A stretch of 64,000 nucleotides of DNA, from contig JAHHHS010000037.1 of NCBI GenBank assembly GCA_019359215.1, forward strand, positions 1 to 64,000, written 5' to 3'. Below, one piece after another: positions 63,844 to 64,000 of this stretch. A model generated the notes under the pieces. It was not told the DNA's origin. It saw only the letters and a list, made by a program, of their open reading frames with translations, and did not search any database. Every line of letters starts with the position of its first letter. Within the stretch, counting starts at the first letter, position 1. The translations under genes and the position numbers were made by a program. The stretch comes from Nostoc indistinguendum CM1-VF10 (GTDB taxonomy: Bacteria > Cyanobacteriota > Cyanobacteriia > Cyanobacteriales > Nostocaceae).

Positions 63844-64000
63844 TGGATTAATAAATTTCCGAGCTTTGTAAATATTTATAAGTAGTGACTGTTAAATGCC
63901 AAAAAAGTGGTCAGCTTATTTGTTTAGGGCATGGAAAGGTAAAAATTAATGATTTTAGGCTATTTAAAATGTGGCTATTTGGGCTTCTCTAATTCCAAGA
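63844..64000. other. Window edge, non-coding as far as seen
   Basis: Upstream of the permease gene on its strand. No partner permease gene begins inside the window. Confidence 0.4.

Overview
The window reads as chromosome from a filamentous, Nostoc-like cyanobacterium. This rests on very frequent HIP1 octamers (gcgatcgc), many short tandemly repeated heptamers in spacers (gtcattt, aaaagtc, taactcc and attgggc types), dispersed 'ctacgcctacgct / tgcctgcggc' repeats, and cyanobacterial protein families (DUF2499/DUF3593 pair, CoaT-type metal ATPase, Uma2 proteins, DUF2232). Genus-level assignment is inference. No rRNA, tRNA or CRISPR array was recognised.

Layout. 0.3-2.3 kb: a CoaT-like SPC-type P-type ATPase behind a perfect MerR-type operator-promoter. 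2.7-5.8 kb: a glycosyltransferase of foreign base composition, then nested and truncated transposon remnants. 6.0-11.9 kb: a tripartite RND efflux set (tetR, membrane-fusion protein, HAE1 pump) on the minus strand. 12.3-15.1 kb: a WcaI-like glycosyltransferase and a gene-poor spacer. 15.1-41.8 kb: mostly housekeeping genes (glyS, murD, argS, two M16 peptidases, hisA, csaB, pgeF, birA, an M23 peptidase, riboflavin synthase, a DUF151 nuclease, a 4Fe-4S aldo/keto reductase, an ABC exporter). It also holds a hicAB toxin-antitoxin locus whose toxin is split by a small transposon-like element.

41.9-46.5 kb is a decayed accessory or defence-like island: an Uma2 protein, a TOPRIM-like protein, a HicB-like reading frame with a stop codon, a reverse transcriptase broken by a TA-flanked element, a second insertion, two stop codons and loss of a catalytic Asp, and a TacA/TacT-like toxin-antitoxin remnant with a frameshift. 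46.6-64 kb: a U32 peptidase, PPK2, a broken methyltransferase, a solute-binding lipoprotein, a CobT-like protein, a DUF2232/Crp pair, a 1346-residue protein with an Hsp70/actin-like C-terminal ATPase fold, a sugar transferase whose first codons lie inside a mobile repeat, and an ABC sugar permease.

The strongest theme is the action of small non-autonomous elements. Two of them sit at TA dinucleotides inside genes, and removing the element plus one TA restores the reading frame exactly (hicA and the reverse transcriptase). Low-complexity repeats have also entered conserved enzymes (CoaT, MurD, U32 peptidase, CobT, the Hsp70-like protein) in frame, as extra loops. An ABC exporter appears to need a shift at an A9 run to reach its first membrane helix.
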